Source: Methylobacterium durans
GTDB lineage: Bacteria; Pseudomonadota; Alphaproteobacteria; Rhizobiales; Beijerinckiaceae
Assembly: GCF_003173715.1 (NCBI RefSeq)
Contig: NZ_CP029550.1
Coordinates: forward strand, 1,054,001 to 1,118,000
DNA length: 64,000 nt
Direction of reading: 5' to 3'
The notes under the pieces are model-generated. The model saw nothing but the letters and a program-made list of their open reading frames with translations. It was not told the DNA's origin and did not search any database. The position numbers and the translations under genes were made by a program. Of this stretch, positions 51,035-58,980 are shown piece by piece; position 1 is the stretch's first letter, and each line of letters opens with the position of its first letter.

Positions 51035-51358
51035 ATGAGCCAACGCTCAACGGAGCAGCGGGCGGCGCAGATGATCGCGGCAGGGGACGTCAACGCGGCG
51101 CTCCAGCCCGGGATTGAGGCATGGCGCGCACTCGCCGTCGATCTCCCGCTTCGTCTGACCGCCGAGATGATGCAGTTCGCGAGCCGACGCCTGGAAGCTC
51201 AGGCGTCGTACCTGTCGGCCCTGAGCCGCTGCGGCTCGGTGACCGACGCCGTCAACTTGCAATCCACATTCCTGGGCCAAGCCGTCTCCGACTACAAATC
51301 CGCGACGGCGACCCTGTCGCAGGATGTCCGGGATACCTTGAGGGCGAAGGCCGCCTGA
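51035..51358 (+). CDS. Phasin family protein
   Basis: 107 residues with AGGAGGG before the ATG. Helical, amphipathic: SLPLRLTAEM-like region then EMMQFASRRLEAQASYLSAL, as in short phasins that coat polyhydroxyalkanoate granules. Promoter carries the FixK-type box. Works with the divergent PHA-like gene group. Confidence 0.8.
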   Translation: MSQRSTEQRAAQMIAAGDVNAALQPGIEAWRALAVDLPLRLTAEMMQFASRRLEAQASYLSALSRCGSVTDAVNLQSTFLGQAVSDYKSATATLSQDVRDTLRAKAA

Positions 51359-51403
51359 CGCGGCACGCCGGTGATCTTTGCTGGGAGAGCACAGGAGCGT
51401 CGG

Positions 51404-51769
51404 ATGCGAAGCCGTGCTCGTGGGTGGATCGGCTTGACGGCAATCGTTCTGGTTGCGGACGGGGCGCTCGCGCAGGCCATCCGGTCGACGCTCGCGGATC
51501 GCGTCGACTCGACGATGCAGATGAGCGCCGCCTCGCTCATGCCGACGCTTCGCGGACGTTGGCTCTACGCCGACAACGGACTCGCAGTGGGCCGGGTGCG
51601 CGAGATCCGCGTCGCGTCGAACGGCAACACGCTCGTCGCGATCGTCGCACGCCGACGCTGGCTCGGCGGCGGCGAGATCGGCGTTCCCGTTCCCAGTCTC
51701 CGGCAGGTCGGCAACGATCTTGTCGTCAGCGGTACACGCAGCACGATCCGGGCGATGCCGTCGCTCTGA
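51404..51769 (+). CDS. Exported protein with PRC-barrel-like domain
   Basis: 121 residues. Signal peptide LTAIVLVADGALA-QA. The remainder has GRVREIRVASNGNTLVAIVA, which looks like a PRC-barrel strand pattern, then VPVPSLRQVGNDLVVSG. AGGAGCG precedes the start. Periplasmic role unknown. Confidence 0.6.
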   Translation: MRSRARGWIGLTAIVLVADGALAQAIRSTLADRVDSTMQMSAASLMPTLRGRWLYADNGLAVGRVREIRVASNGNTLVAIVARRRWLGGGEIGVPVPSLRQVGNDLVVSGTRSTIRAMPSL

Positions 51770-51789
51770 CCTTCGGCGGAGGCCGCACG

Positions 51790-52623
51790 ATGCCCCCCGC
51801 GCGTCCCATCGCCCTCGGTCTGGCCCTCGTCCTGATCGCGCCGTCCGCTTGGTCGGATACGGCGCCGCGCAGCCGTATCAGGATCGCCTACGACGTTCCG
51901 AAGCAGGCGGCGGCCCTGGAGATCCACCGCGACCTGAAGGCGCGGCGGGTGCTCGAGGGCTTGCGCGACATCGTCGGAATGGTCCGTCTGCCGATGCCGC
52001 TCACCCTGCGCCTGTCGGAGTGCGACGGCGAGATCAACGCGTGGTACGCGCCCGAGACGCGCTCGGTCACCGTCTGCTACGAGTACGTGCAGGATCTGCG
52101 GGCGCGCGCGCCGGCCGAGGCGACGCCTGCGGGCATCACACGCCACGAGGCGATCATCGGCCCCTTGGCGCAGGTCTTCCTCCACGAGGCCGGGCACGCC
52201 CTCTTCCATCTCCTCGACGTGCCGGTGCTCGGGCGGGAGGAGGACGCGGCGGATCAACTGGCCGCACTGATCGTCCTGCGGCTCCGCCCGGTCCAGGCAC
52301 GCCAGATCATCAAGGGCAGCGCGTTCCTGTTCGCGAGCTACGCCGCGGACGAGAAGCCGGACACCGCGTTTCTCGCCGACCATCACGGCCTTTCGGCCCA
52401 GCGCCTCTACAACTTGCTGTGTCTCGCCTATGGCTCGGACAAGCGGGCCTTCGCGTACCTCGTGGAGCGAGACGAGCTACCCAAGGAGCGGGCCGAGAGT
52501 TGCACGGCCGAGTACGGTCAGGCGGTTTTCGCCATGGACCGGCTCTTTCACCGGCATCTGCGCGGAGGCCGGATGTCGCGCGAGGGCGTTCGCCGCGGAT
52601 TCCGGTGGGCCCGCGAACGATAG
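51790..52623 (+). CDS. DUF4344-type zinc metallopeptidase, exported
   Basis: 277 residues. Signal peptide LALVLIAPSAWS-DT. Zinc motif HEAGHALFHLLDVP (HExxH) with downstream acid EEDAADQLAAL gives a metallopeptidase active site. Conserved four cysteines are scattered. Probably a periplasmic protease; substrate unknown. It follows the PRC-like gene by 20 bases, likely the same unit. Confidence 0.75.
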   Translation: MPPARPIALGLALVLIAPSAWSDTAPRSRIRIAYDVPKQAAALEIHRDLKARRVLEGLRDIVGMVRLPMPLTLRLSECDGEINAWYAPETRSVTVCYEYVQDLRARAPAEATPAGITRHEAIIGPLAQVFLHEAGHALFHLLDVPVLGREEDAADQLAALIVLRLRPVQARQIIKGSAFLFASYAADEKPDTAFLADHHGLSAQRLYNLLCLAYGSDKRAFAYLVERDELPKERAESCTAEYGQAVFAMDRLFHRHLRGGRMSREGVRRGFRWARER

Positions 52624-52717
52624 GGGCCGCGCCTGCAGGCAGGCATGCCCGACGCGGTTCCCGACGGCGAGCGGCCGCCGGGCCTCGGTCCGCGGAGCCG
52701 CAGCCCTGTCGGAACGC

Positions 52718-53116
52718 TCAGTACGGGCGGCACCCCCCGGCATACGCATCATAATAGGCATAGGGTCCGCAGCCGCCGTAGGAGCCCGCATTGCTCAGCG
52801 CATAGCCCGCTGCCGCGCCCACGCCGGCTGCGGCCAGCCCGTAGCCGTAGGGACGGTAGCCATACCGGCCGTAGCCGTAACGGCCGACCCCCGCGTAGCC
52901 GCCCCGATAGCCCACCGCTCCGCCCCGGAAGCCCGCTGCCCCGCCCCGGAAGCCCACGGCCCCGCCGCGATAACCGACGCCGCCGCCGCGGAAACCGCCG
53001 GCACGCATGCCGCCACCGTGGAAGCCGCCGCCGCCGCGGAAGCCGCGGGCGTCGGCCGCCACGCTGGTCAGAAGGAAGGCGGCGAACGACGCGGATGCGA
53101 TGATCAGAGTTTTCAT
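52718..53116 (-). CDS. Exported glycine-rich repeat protein
   Basis: 132 residues. Signal peptide ends ADA-RG. Mature part has about eight FRGG/YRGG-type repeats (for example GGAVGFRGGAAGFRGG), then a Tyr/Gly-rich part with a YGY pattern and two cysteines near the end. Similar low-complexity proteins occur in Methylobacterium envelopes. Function unknown. Confidence 0.65.
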   Translation of the reverse strand: MKTLIIASASFAAFLLTSVAADARGFRGGGGFHGGGMRAGGFRGGGVGYRGGAVGFRGGAAGFRGGAVGYRGGYAGVGRYGYGRYGYRPYGYGLAAAGVGAAAGYALSNAGSYGGCGPYAYYDAYAGGCRPY

Positions 53117-53143
53117 GACATTGTCTCCGTGCCGGAGGACAAC

Positions 53144-53446
53144 ATGACGAAGCGGGACACTCTCGATCCGGATGGCGTGGCCGCATCCGAACAGCCCGGC
53201 TTCAGCAGTCTGGCGACTCGGACCGTAAGGCCCTGCCGAGATCATCGCTTGATCGAACGGGACACGGGCTCCGGCTCTGTCGTCCCTGAGGTGATCGAGA
53301 CCTGCAGATTCTGCGGCATCCTCCTCGCCCTCAACCAACGCGCCTCATGGAATGATTTCAGGACGGAGGATGGCACCTTGCTCGATCTCGTCATATCTGG
53401 CGCGGATCCGCGACAAAGGCGCGAGCCGGAACGATCCAGGACGTAG
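53144..53446 (+). CDS. Unknown small protein with CxxC
   Basis: 100 residues, divergent from the glycine-rich gene, ATG with CGGAGG at good spacing. Contains ETCRFCGILLALNQR, a single CxxC knuckle, and basic/acidic flanks. No family known; a small metal-binding protein is possible. Confidence 0.5.
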   Translation: MTKRDTLDPDGVAASEQPGFSSLATRTVRPCRDHRLIERDTGSGSVVPEVIETCRFCGILLALNQRASWNDFRTEDGTLLDLVISGADPRQRREPERSRT

Positions 53447-53626
53447 CTGGAGGTGATCCTTTGATTTTGATCGGAAATTTTCGGCTCATGGCGCAGGAAT
53501 GCATGTCTCGGCGCTCAAGCAGGCCGCGCCATCATACGGATGGTGGAGCAGCCGTCAGTCCGGAGGCAAAGCCGAATTCGGCGGCCTCCGCGCCGTGCCC
53601 GACCCAACCGGCGACGTGGTGACCGC

Positions 53627-53725
53627 ATGCAGTCGATCGTCGAGCATTACGGGATGGCAGCGCTTCTGATCGCGGTCGCTGTTCTCATCGTCGTCGTCGT
53701 CCTGCGGCCTCCGGAGCCGAGATGA
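53627..53725 (+). CDS. Possible 32-residue single-helix membrane peptide
   Basis: From ATG 53627: HYGMAALLIAVAVLIVVVVL is one membrane helix followed by RPPEPR. No strong ribosome site. Many Alphaproteobacteria encode such small proteins, but this one is uncertain. Confidence 0.3.
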   Translation: MQSIVEHYGMAALLIAVAVLIVVVVLRPPEPR

Positions 53726-53752
53726 AGCGCTCCCGCCTTCTGCATTGCTAAC

Positions 53753-54355
53753 TCAGGTTCGACGGGTAGCGAGAGACGGGCGCTGAACGGCGACCGGCTC
53801 GCCCTCCATCGTGACCCCGAGCGTCCTTGCGATCCGCTCGACATCGCGCGGGTCGACCTGGCCCTGACCACCTTCCAGCGCCCGGATACAGTCGGGATCG
53901 ACACCGGCAACGCCTGCCAGCCCGCGTATGTCGTAGGCGCAGCGCTTGCGAGCCAATCGAAATCGCTCGCCTTCTCTCGCCCGCCCGGACAGTCGCTCCG
54001 CCACGGAAACGAGGGGGCCATCCGCCGACGGCGAGGCCGGTGCGGGATTGCGGCCGTGAACCGGTCGAGGGGAGCGCGACGTGGCAGCGCCTGATATAGT
54101 CAGCAGAGTGTCGGGCTGCGTCGCCTGCAGATGCGGACGGAGACGCACATCCGGCACGCCCCGCGCGGCGATCCACCGGCGGTACGCCCAATCGCGGGCC
54201 TCGTAGGCTTGGTGAAGGATCGTGCCCGGATCGCCCTGTCCTTCCGGCCGATAGCGATAGGCTGCAACCTTGTCTCTGCCGAAGCGTCTCGCCACCTCGT
54301 CACACCAATCCGCATCGGCCGTTCGAAACAGGAGATCGGGGTTACGTCCGTCAAT
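53753..54355 (-). pseudogene. HTH-domain protein truncated by IS256 element
   Basis: The readable part begins near LIDGRNPDLLFRTADADW right at the IS edge, with no credible start codon, and runs about 200 residues. The C-terminal ~60 residues, FRLARKRCAYDIRGLAGVAG onward, resemble an XRE-type helix-turn-helix. The N-terminus was probably displaced by the IS insertion; I could not find it on the other side with confidence. Confidence 0.5.
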
Positions 54356-55704
54356 GAGGTGGACTTTCGGGGTGGAATTGGAGCCGCCATCGGTCAGGCC
54401 GCCTGTGGTGGAAGTGTCGTGACGCTCTCCTCGATCAACGCCGAAGCAAACCCGGCCATGCCCTCGATCTGCATATAGCGGTGCTGAAGCTGCCACTCGT
54501 CGTTGGCCTCCAGAAGCACCGCACCGATCAGGCGTTGGATCGAGTCCGTGTTGGGGAAGATGCCGACCACATCGGCGCGCCGCTTGATCTCCTTGTTGAG
54601 GCGTTCCAGCGGGTTCGTGCTGTGAAGCTTGGCCCGATGCTGGAGCGGGAAAGTCAGGTAGGCCAGCACGTCCTCGCACGTGGCCTCGATGAAGACCTTC
54701 AGCTTCGGCCAGCGGTTGTGCAGTTGCTCGCCCAGGTGCTGAAGGGCGGCCCGGGCGGCGTCCTGATCGGGCTGCTGGAAGGCGTGGCGCAGGCCGGCAG
54801 CCACCATGGTCTGCTGGGTCCGCGGCACGTAGGCCAGCGCGTTCCGGGTCCAGTGAACGCGGCAGCGTTGCCAGGTCGCCTTCAGCACCCGGCGGATGGC
54901 CGCCTTGAGCCCCTCGTGGGCATCCGAGATGACGAGCTGCACGCCCGAGAGCCCGCGCTTGACCAAGCTCCGCAGGAAGTCGGTCCAGAACACCTCGGCC
55001 TCACTGGGGCCGATGTGCAGGCCGACGATCTCGCGCCGGCCTTCGGTGTCCACCGCGACGGCGACTATGGCAGCGACAGAGACGATGCGACCGCCCTCGC
55101 GCACCTTCAGGTAGGTGGCATCGAGCCAGAGATAGGGCCACGCACCCGAGAGAGGGCGCGTCAGGAAGGCGTTCACGCGCTCGTCGATCTCCTTGCACAG
55201 CTTCGACACGGAGGACTTGGAGATGCCCGACAGACCCATGGCCTGCACCAAGTCGTCCACGCGCCGGGTCGAGACGCCGGCGATCCACGCCTCCTGGATC
55301 ACGGCGACCAGCGCCTTCTCGACCGTGCGGCGCGGCTCCAGGAAGCCGGGGAAATAGCTGCCGGTCCGCAGCTTGGGGATCTTGAGGTTGAGTGAGCCGA
55401 GCCGTGTGTCGAGGCTGCGCTCGCGATAGCCGTTGCGGTAGGTGCTGCGTTCGCCTGTGCGCTCGTAGCGGCCCGCGCCGATCAGGCCCTCCACGTCGGC
55501 CTCCATCAGGATCTGCAGGACCGTCTCGGCCAACGAGCGCAGGAAGTTGCCGTCGTCAGCCTTCTGCAGCGCCTCGATCAGTGCCACTCTGTCGTCGGTC
55601 ATCGGGTGCTCCCGGCTCAGGTTGAAGTCCGCAAACTCCACCTTAGCCGCCGGCCCCGATGGCCACCCCAATCCCCACCGAAACGGTCCCGGAAATTACA
55701 CCTC
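54356..55704. mobile_element. IS256-family insertion sequence
   Basis: About 1.35 kb with one transposase. The ends carry imperfect inverted repeats beginning GAGGTG-N-A-N-TTTC on both sides (left at 54356, right read from 55704). A possible 8-base target duplication (acgtccgt at 54344, tcgtccgt at 55703) matches at 7 of 8 but is offset from these repeats by a few bases, so exact ends are tentative. Confidence 0.75.
54394..55602 (-). CDS. IS256-family transposase (DDE)
   Basis: 402 residues from ATG 55602, the normal size. Diagnostic parts: WPYLWLDATYLKVREGG with the first catalytic Asp, VQLVISDAHEGLKAAI with the second, and the glutamate in STNPLERLNKEIKRR. It looks complete, so the element may still be active. 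The frame continues upstream of the ATG but without family sequence. Confidence 0.95.
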   Translation of the reverse strand: MTDDRVALIEALQKADDGNFLRSLAETVLQILMEADVEGLIGAGRYERTGERSTYRNGYRERSLDTRLGSLNLKIPKLRTGSYFPGFLEPRRTVEKALVAVIQEAWIAGVSTRRVDDLVQAMGLSGISKSSVSKLCKEIDERVNAFLTRPLSGAWPYLWLDATYLKVREGGRIVSVAAIVAVAVDTEGRREIVGLHIGPSEAEVFWTDFLRSLVKRGLSGVQLVISDAHEGLKAAIRRVLKATWQRCRVHWTRNALAYVPRTQQTMVAAGLRHAFQQPDQDAARAALQHLGEQLHNRWPKLKVFIEATCEDVLAYLTFPLQHRAKLHSTNPLERLNKEIKRRADVVGIFPNTDSIQRLIGAVLLEANDEWQLQHRYMQIEGMAGFASALIEESVTTLPPQAA

Positions 55705-56200
55705 GTCCGTGGACGCTACCATCATCGGTGCCGGTCCGGTTGTCCAGATCATCCACGCGTCCGCATACCCTCCATCGTTTCCATCCCTTCATCCGGTGCA
55801 CTGCAGATCACCGTGATCGGCTGACCCGCAATATCGGCAGCGGGTACGGACGAGTTCACGCAGAAGTTTCAGCGGCGGGTGTGCAAACATCCACGCGTCG
55901 GCAAACGAGCAGAATACGCGGCGCGGTTCAGAGCCGGACGTTCAGTGCAGCTGTCGCCATTCTCTCCGGTGATCACGTTGGATGTGCGAGCGTATTCACG
56001 TCAGATTTCTCGATGATTTCCGGCGTGCGATCTGAATTCGAATTCCCTCGAAGAGCATTCGCATCGGCCGACGCCAATCCGGGACGCGCACCGGCTGAAC
56101 GCTCTGTGATCTCTTGACCCGAGAGCAGATTGCTTACCTCCTTATTCCCATCGACGGCGCGGACGTTTGAGATAAGCTGATCGTCGTCCGAAGGTGATGC
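55705..56200. other. Gene-free stretch right of the IS element
   Basis: About 500 bases of lower GC than the surroundings. No credible coding frame. It may include remnants of the gene cut by the IS and the promoter of the small membrane protein that follows. A 12-base GAATTCGAATTC palindrome at 56034 is noted without an assigned role. Confidence 0.3.
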
Positions 56201-56410
56201 ATGATCTGGCTCGCTGTTGCCGCTGGGGGCCTTCTGCTGATCGGCCTGTATGCAGTCGTCAGAATGGTCGAGAAGGCTCCGCTCTGCGACGAGGACGAGC
56301 TTGAGAGGGTCGCGCGGGAGGTGACGGTCATTAAGGGGCAGGACGAGCCGTCCATCCCGTCCGACGGCGGCGATGGCACGTCGACACTCGCGCAGCGTCC
56401 GACGCGGTGA
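56201..56410 (+). CDS. Small membrane-anchored protein
   Basis: 69 residues with AAGGTG before the ATG. One N-terminal membrane helix (MIWLAVAAGGLLLIGLYAVV), then an acidic/soluble tail with CDEDELERVAREVTV. Function unknown. Confidence 0.5.
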   Translation: MIWLAVAAGGLLLIGLYAVVRMVEKAPLCDEDELERVAREVTVIKGQDEPSIPSDGGDGTSTLAQRPTR

Positions 56411-56490
56411 TCGCGCGCGAACGAACGGCAGCGTGACAGCGTTATCTCCGCACTTCCCAATCGATCGTCCTCTCGTCGAGAAACTCCGAA

Positions 56491-56757
56491 ATGTTGCGCG
56501 CAGCACTCCTCGGCCTGTCCGTGACGCTCTCCCTCCTGCCCGCCTGTGCCGCACGCGCAGAGGGCGCGGCGCCCGCCCCGGCTGCCGGGGCGAACGATAC
56601 GGCGAAGAAGGATCTAAAATCGAGCGGCGAGATCACGGGCGCTTCCCGGCCCTCGGCGGATCCCGACGCGCAGGGCAAGGAGATCCCGGGCACGGGCATC
56701 CCCGCCGATCCGCAGGACAGGACGAAGCAGGGCGGCGCCCGCAACGAACCGCGCTGA
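56491..56757 (+). CDS. Small exported low-complexity protein
   Basis: 88 residues. Signal peptide LLGLSVTLSLLPACAARA. Mature part is hydrophilic with Pro, Gly, Asp. A cysteine sits at the possible cleavage site LPAC, so a lipoprotein is possible. No family known. Confidence 0.5.
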   Translation: MLRAALLGLSVTLSLLPACAARAEGAAPAPAAGANDTAKKDLKSSGEITGASRPSADPDAQGKEIPGTGIPADPQDRTKQGGARNEPR

Positions 56758-56763
56758 GGCGAC

Positions 56764-57501
56764 CTACCCATCGGGCGGGACGCACGGATCCGTGCCGCGG
56801 CGGGTACGGGCCCGTTCACCGGCCTCGTCCCGGCATTTCGAGGCGTGGACGGCGCGGTTGACCACCTGCAGGTTCGGGACGCCCCAGAACGCGAGCTGGG
56901 TCGGCCAGGGCGCGTCGCGATGCTCGCGCCAGACCCGATACAGCGGCACGCGATGATCGACCTCGGCGGTCCTCAGAAGCCGCTTGCCGGAGGCGGCGCA
57001 ACGATGTCCCTGGCGAATCTTCAAGGTCCGGATCTGATCGCTCGGAGCGACCCAGAGCTTCCAGGCGGCCACGCAGGCCGAATGCCAGCGCGCATTCCGG
57101 TTCGGCGATCCGGCGCCCCACAGATCCCGGTGCCAGCCGAACCGATAGACCGGCTGACCGCAGATGCAGCAATGCCCGCGTCCGAGCGCGTAGTCAGGCT
57201 CCCGGAACGGCGCGGGCGGCATCCGGAAGCTGGCATGCGGGCCGCCGCCGGTCCCGGAGGCGAGACGCCATGTCCAGCCGGCCGGTTGCTCGGACCGGGC
57301 GGCAAGAGCCCGTGCCAGGTGCTCGGCCCGCAGGATGTGGCTGCGCCAGTAGCTCTCCACGGCCAGGCGCGGCGTCGGGGGGATCAGCGGCCGTGACATT
57401 GCGTGCCGAAGCACAGGCGCCGGAAAGACGGCCGGCAGGGCCCGTTCCAGCCGTCGCCGTGCCTGCTCGTTGCGCAGCGCGCGCCATTCGGAACCTGCCA
57501 T
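56764..57501 (-). CDS. HNH-type nuclease-like zinc protein
   Basis: 245 residues from ATG 57501 (an upstream ATG 57537 is possible). The central region has CCICGQPVYRFGWHRD and RWHSACVAAWKLWV, zinc-knuckle cysteines and histidine. It is followed by an HNH-like core: RTAEVDHRVPLYRVWRE, NLQVVNRAVHASKCRDEA. This is the McrA/HNH endonuclease layout. No methylase, integrase or phage gene is next to it; role unknown. Confidence 0.6.
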   Translation of the reverse strand: MAGSEWRALRNEQARRRLERALPAVFPAPVLRHAMSRPLIPPTPRLAVESYWRSHILRAEHLARALAARSEQPAGWTWRLASGTGGGPHASFRMPPAPFREPDYALGRGHCCICGQPVYRFGWHRDLWGAGSPNRNARWHSACVAAWKLWVAPSDQIRTLKIRQGHRCAASGKRLLRTAEVDHRVPLYRVWREHRDAPWPTQLAFWGVPNLQVVNRAVHASKCRDEAGERARTRRGTDPCVPPDG

Positions 57502-57634
57502 CGGAGGTGCTGTAGCCGTCGCCACGCACCGTCGCAACGGAAGGCGACGGAAGCGTCTGATCGTCGCTCAGGGCTTAACGGAGCGGTTACCCTGATCGCC
57601 GAGGTTGCTCGTCCAGATTGAGGAAGGGTGAACC

Positions 57635-57907
57635 ATGACCGACACCGTTGGGATCGCCGGCGACCGCATCCGCTCCATCGTCGAGCGCATCGAGAGGGTC
57701 GAGGAGGAGATCAAGGACCTGATGGAGGCCAAGAAGGAGATCTTCCTGGAAGCCAAGGGCGAGGGTCTCGACGTGAAGATTCTCAAGGAGATCATCAAGC
57801 TGCGCAAGCAGGACAAGGACGAGCGCGACGAGCACGAGACCCTGCTCGAGGTCTACCTCCGCGCGATGGACGCGCCCAGTCCGGCTCCTGTCGCGCAGGC
57901 GGCCTGA
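57635..57907 (+). CDS. GapR/DUF2312 family DNA-binding protein
   Basis: 90 residues, GGAAGGG before the ATG. Coiled-coil ERIERVEEEIKDLMEAKKEI followed by the family hallmark LEAKGEGLDVKILKEIIKLR and RKQDKDERDEHE. In Caulobacter the homolog GapR binds overtwisted, AT-rich DNA and aids replication and transcription. Hyphomicrobiales often have several copies. Confidence 0.85.
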   Translation: MTDTVGIAGDRIRSIVERIERVEEEIKDLMEAKKEIFLEAKGEGLDVKILKEIIKLRKQDKDERDEHETLLEVYLRAMDAPSPAPVAQAA

Positions 57908-58077
57908 GACCCCGAGGAGATCTGCGGCCCGCCCCATGAGCTTGACGTGGCGAGCCGCCCTCCCGCGACGTATGAGCCAGCCCACTTACGAAATCCGGCG
58001 GAGAGGCTGGCAACCTCGGCACTGGCGGCCCACCTGAGCGGGCCGGGATTGGCATGTTCCGAGCGGAGCTGCGCGTG

Positions 58078-58980
58078 ATGAAGATCGCCGTCATGGGTGC
58101 GGGGGCAGTCGGCAGCTATTTCGGCGCCCTGCTGGCGCGCGCCGGCGAGGCGGTGACCCTGGTCGGGCGGCCCGCGCATGTCGATGCGATCCGCGAGCGG
58201 GGGCTGCTCCTGGAAACCAACTCCCTTCGCGCCTTCGTGGACCTCTCCGCCACGACGGCGGCCGCGGGCGTGTCCGGCGCTGACGTCGTACTGTTCTGCG
58301 TCAAGTCCGGCGACACGGAGGCCGTCGGCCGGGAGATTGCTCCCCATCTGTCGCCGCAGGCCACGATCCTCAGCCTGCAGAACGGCGTCGACAATGCCGA
58401 GCGGCTCACGGGTCTGCTCAGCCGCGACGTGATCCCAGCCGCCGTCTACGTCGCCACCGAGATGGCCGGACCCGGACATGTCCGGCACCACGGCCGCGGA
58501 GAACTGATCGTCGGCCCCTCGCCGGCCAGTGAGCGCATCGCGGTGGCCTTCCGCGCGGCCGGCATCCCGACCGACGTCTCAGAGAACACGCTCACCGCCC
58601 TGTGGAGCAAGCTCGTCATCAACTGCGCCTACAACGCGCTCTCCGCCATCGCGGAGCAATCCTACGGGCAGATGATGCGGACGGCGGGGATCGCCGAGGT
58701 GATGAGCGACGTTGTGGCCGAGTGCACCGCGGTCGCCCGAGCCACGGGAATCCACCTGCCGGAGGATATCGGCGCAACGGTGCTGGCCCTCGCTGACGCG
58801 ATGCCGCGACAATTCTCGTCGACGGCGCAGGATCTCGCGCGCGGTCGGGCGAGCGAGATCGACCACCTCAACGGCTACATCGTCCGTAGGGGCGAGGAGC
58901 TCCGCATCGCGACGCCCGCGAACCGGGTCCTCCACACCCTCGTCAAGCTGGTGGAGGCGAAGGGGTCCGCGACCCTCTAA
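58078..58980 (+). CDS. 2-dehydropantoate 2-reductase family
   Basis: 300 residues from ATG 58078 (GGAG before it). Rossmann motif IAVMGAGAVGSYFGALLARA, NGVDN loop and catalytic lysine in LWSKLVINCAYNALSAI. It reduces ketopantoate to pantoate with NADPH in the coenzyme A pathway, or a related substrate; PanE paralogs are common, so specificity is open. Its end overlaps the oxidase gene on the other strand by four bases. Confidence 0.85.
   Translation: MKIAVMGAGAVGSYFGALLARAGEAVTLVGRPAHVDAIRERGLLLETNSLRAFVDLSATTAAAGVSGADVVLFCVKSGDTEAVGREIAPHLSPQATILSLQNGVDNAERLTGLLSRDVIPAAVYVATEMAGPGHVRHHGRGELIVGPSPASERIAVAFRAAGIPTDVSENTLTALWSKLVINCAYNALSAIAEQSYGQMMRTAGIAEVMSDVVAECTAVARATGIHLPEDIGATVLALADAMPRQFSSTAQDLARGRASEIDHLNGYIVRRGEELRIATPANRVLHTLVKLVEAKGSATL

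Noticed and set aside
50564..51043. N-terminal extension of the phosphotransacetylase to ATG 51043
   Set aside because: The added ~160 residues are not protein-like, run through the FixK-type box and overlap the phasin start; GTG 50563 has a good ribosome site.
52718..53116. Repeats in this gene as a CRISPR or tandem DNA array
   Set aside because: The repeats are codon-phased FRGG/YRGG units of varying spacing in a protein, with no spacers or cas genes.
56034..56045. GAATTCGAATTC palindrome
   Set aside because: Two adjacent GAATTC hexamers; no associated gene or repeat supports an operator.
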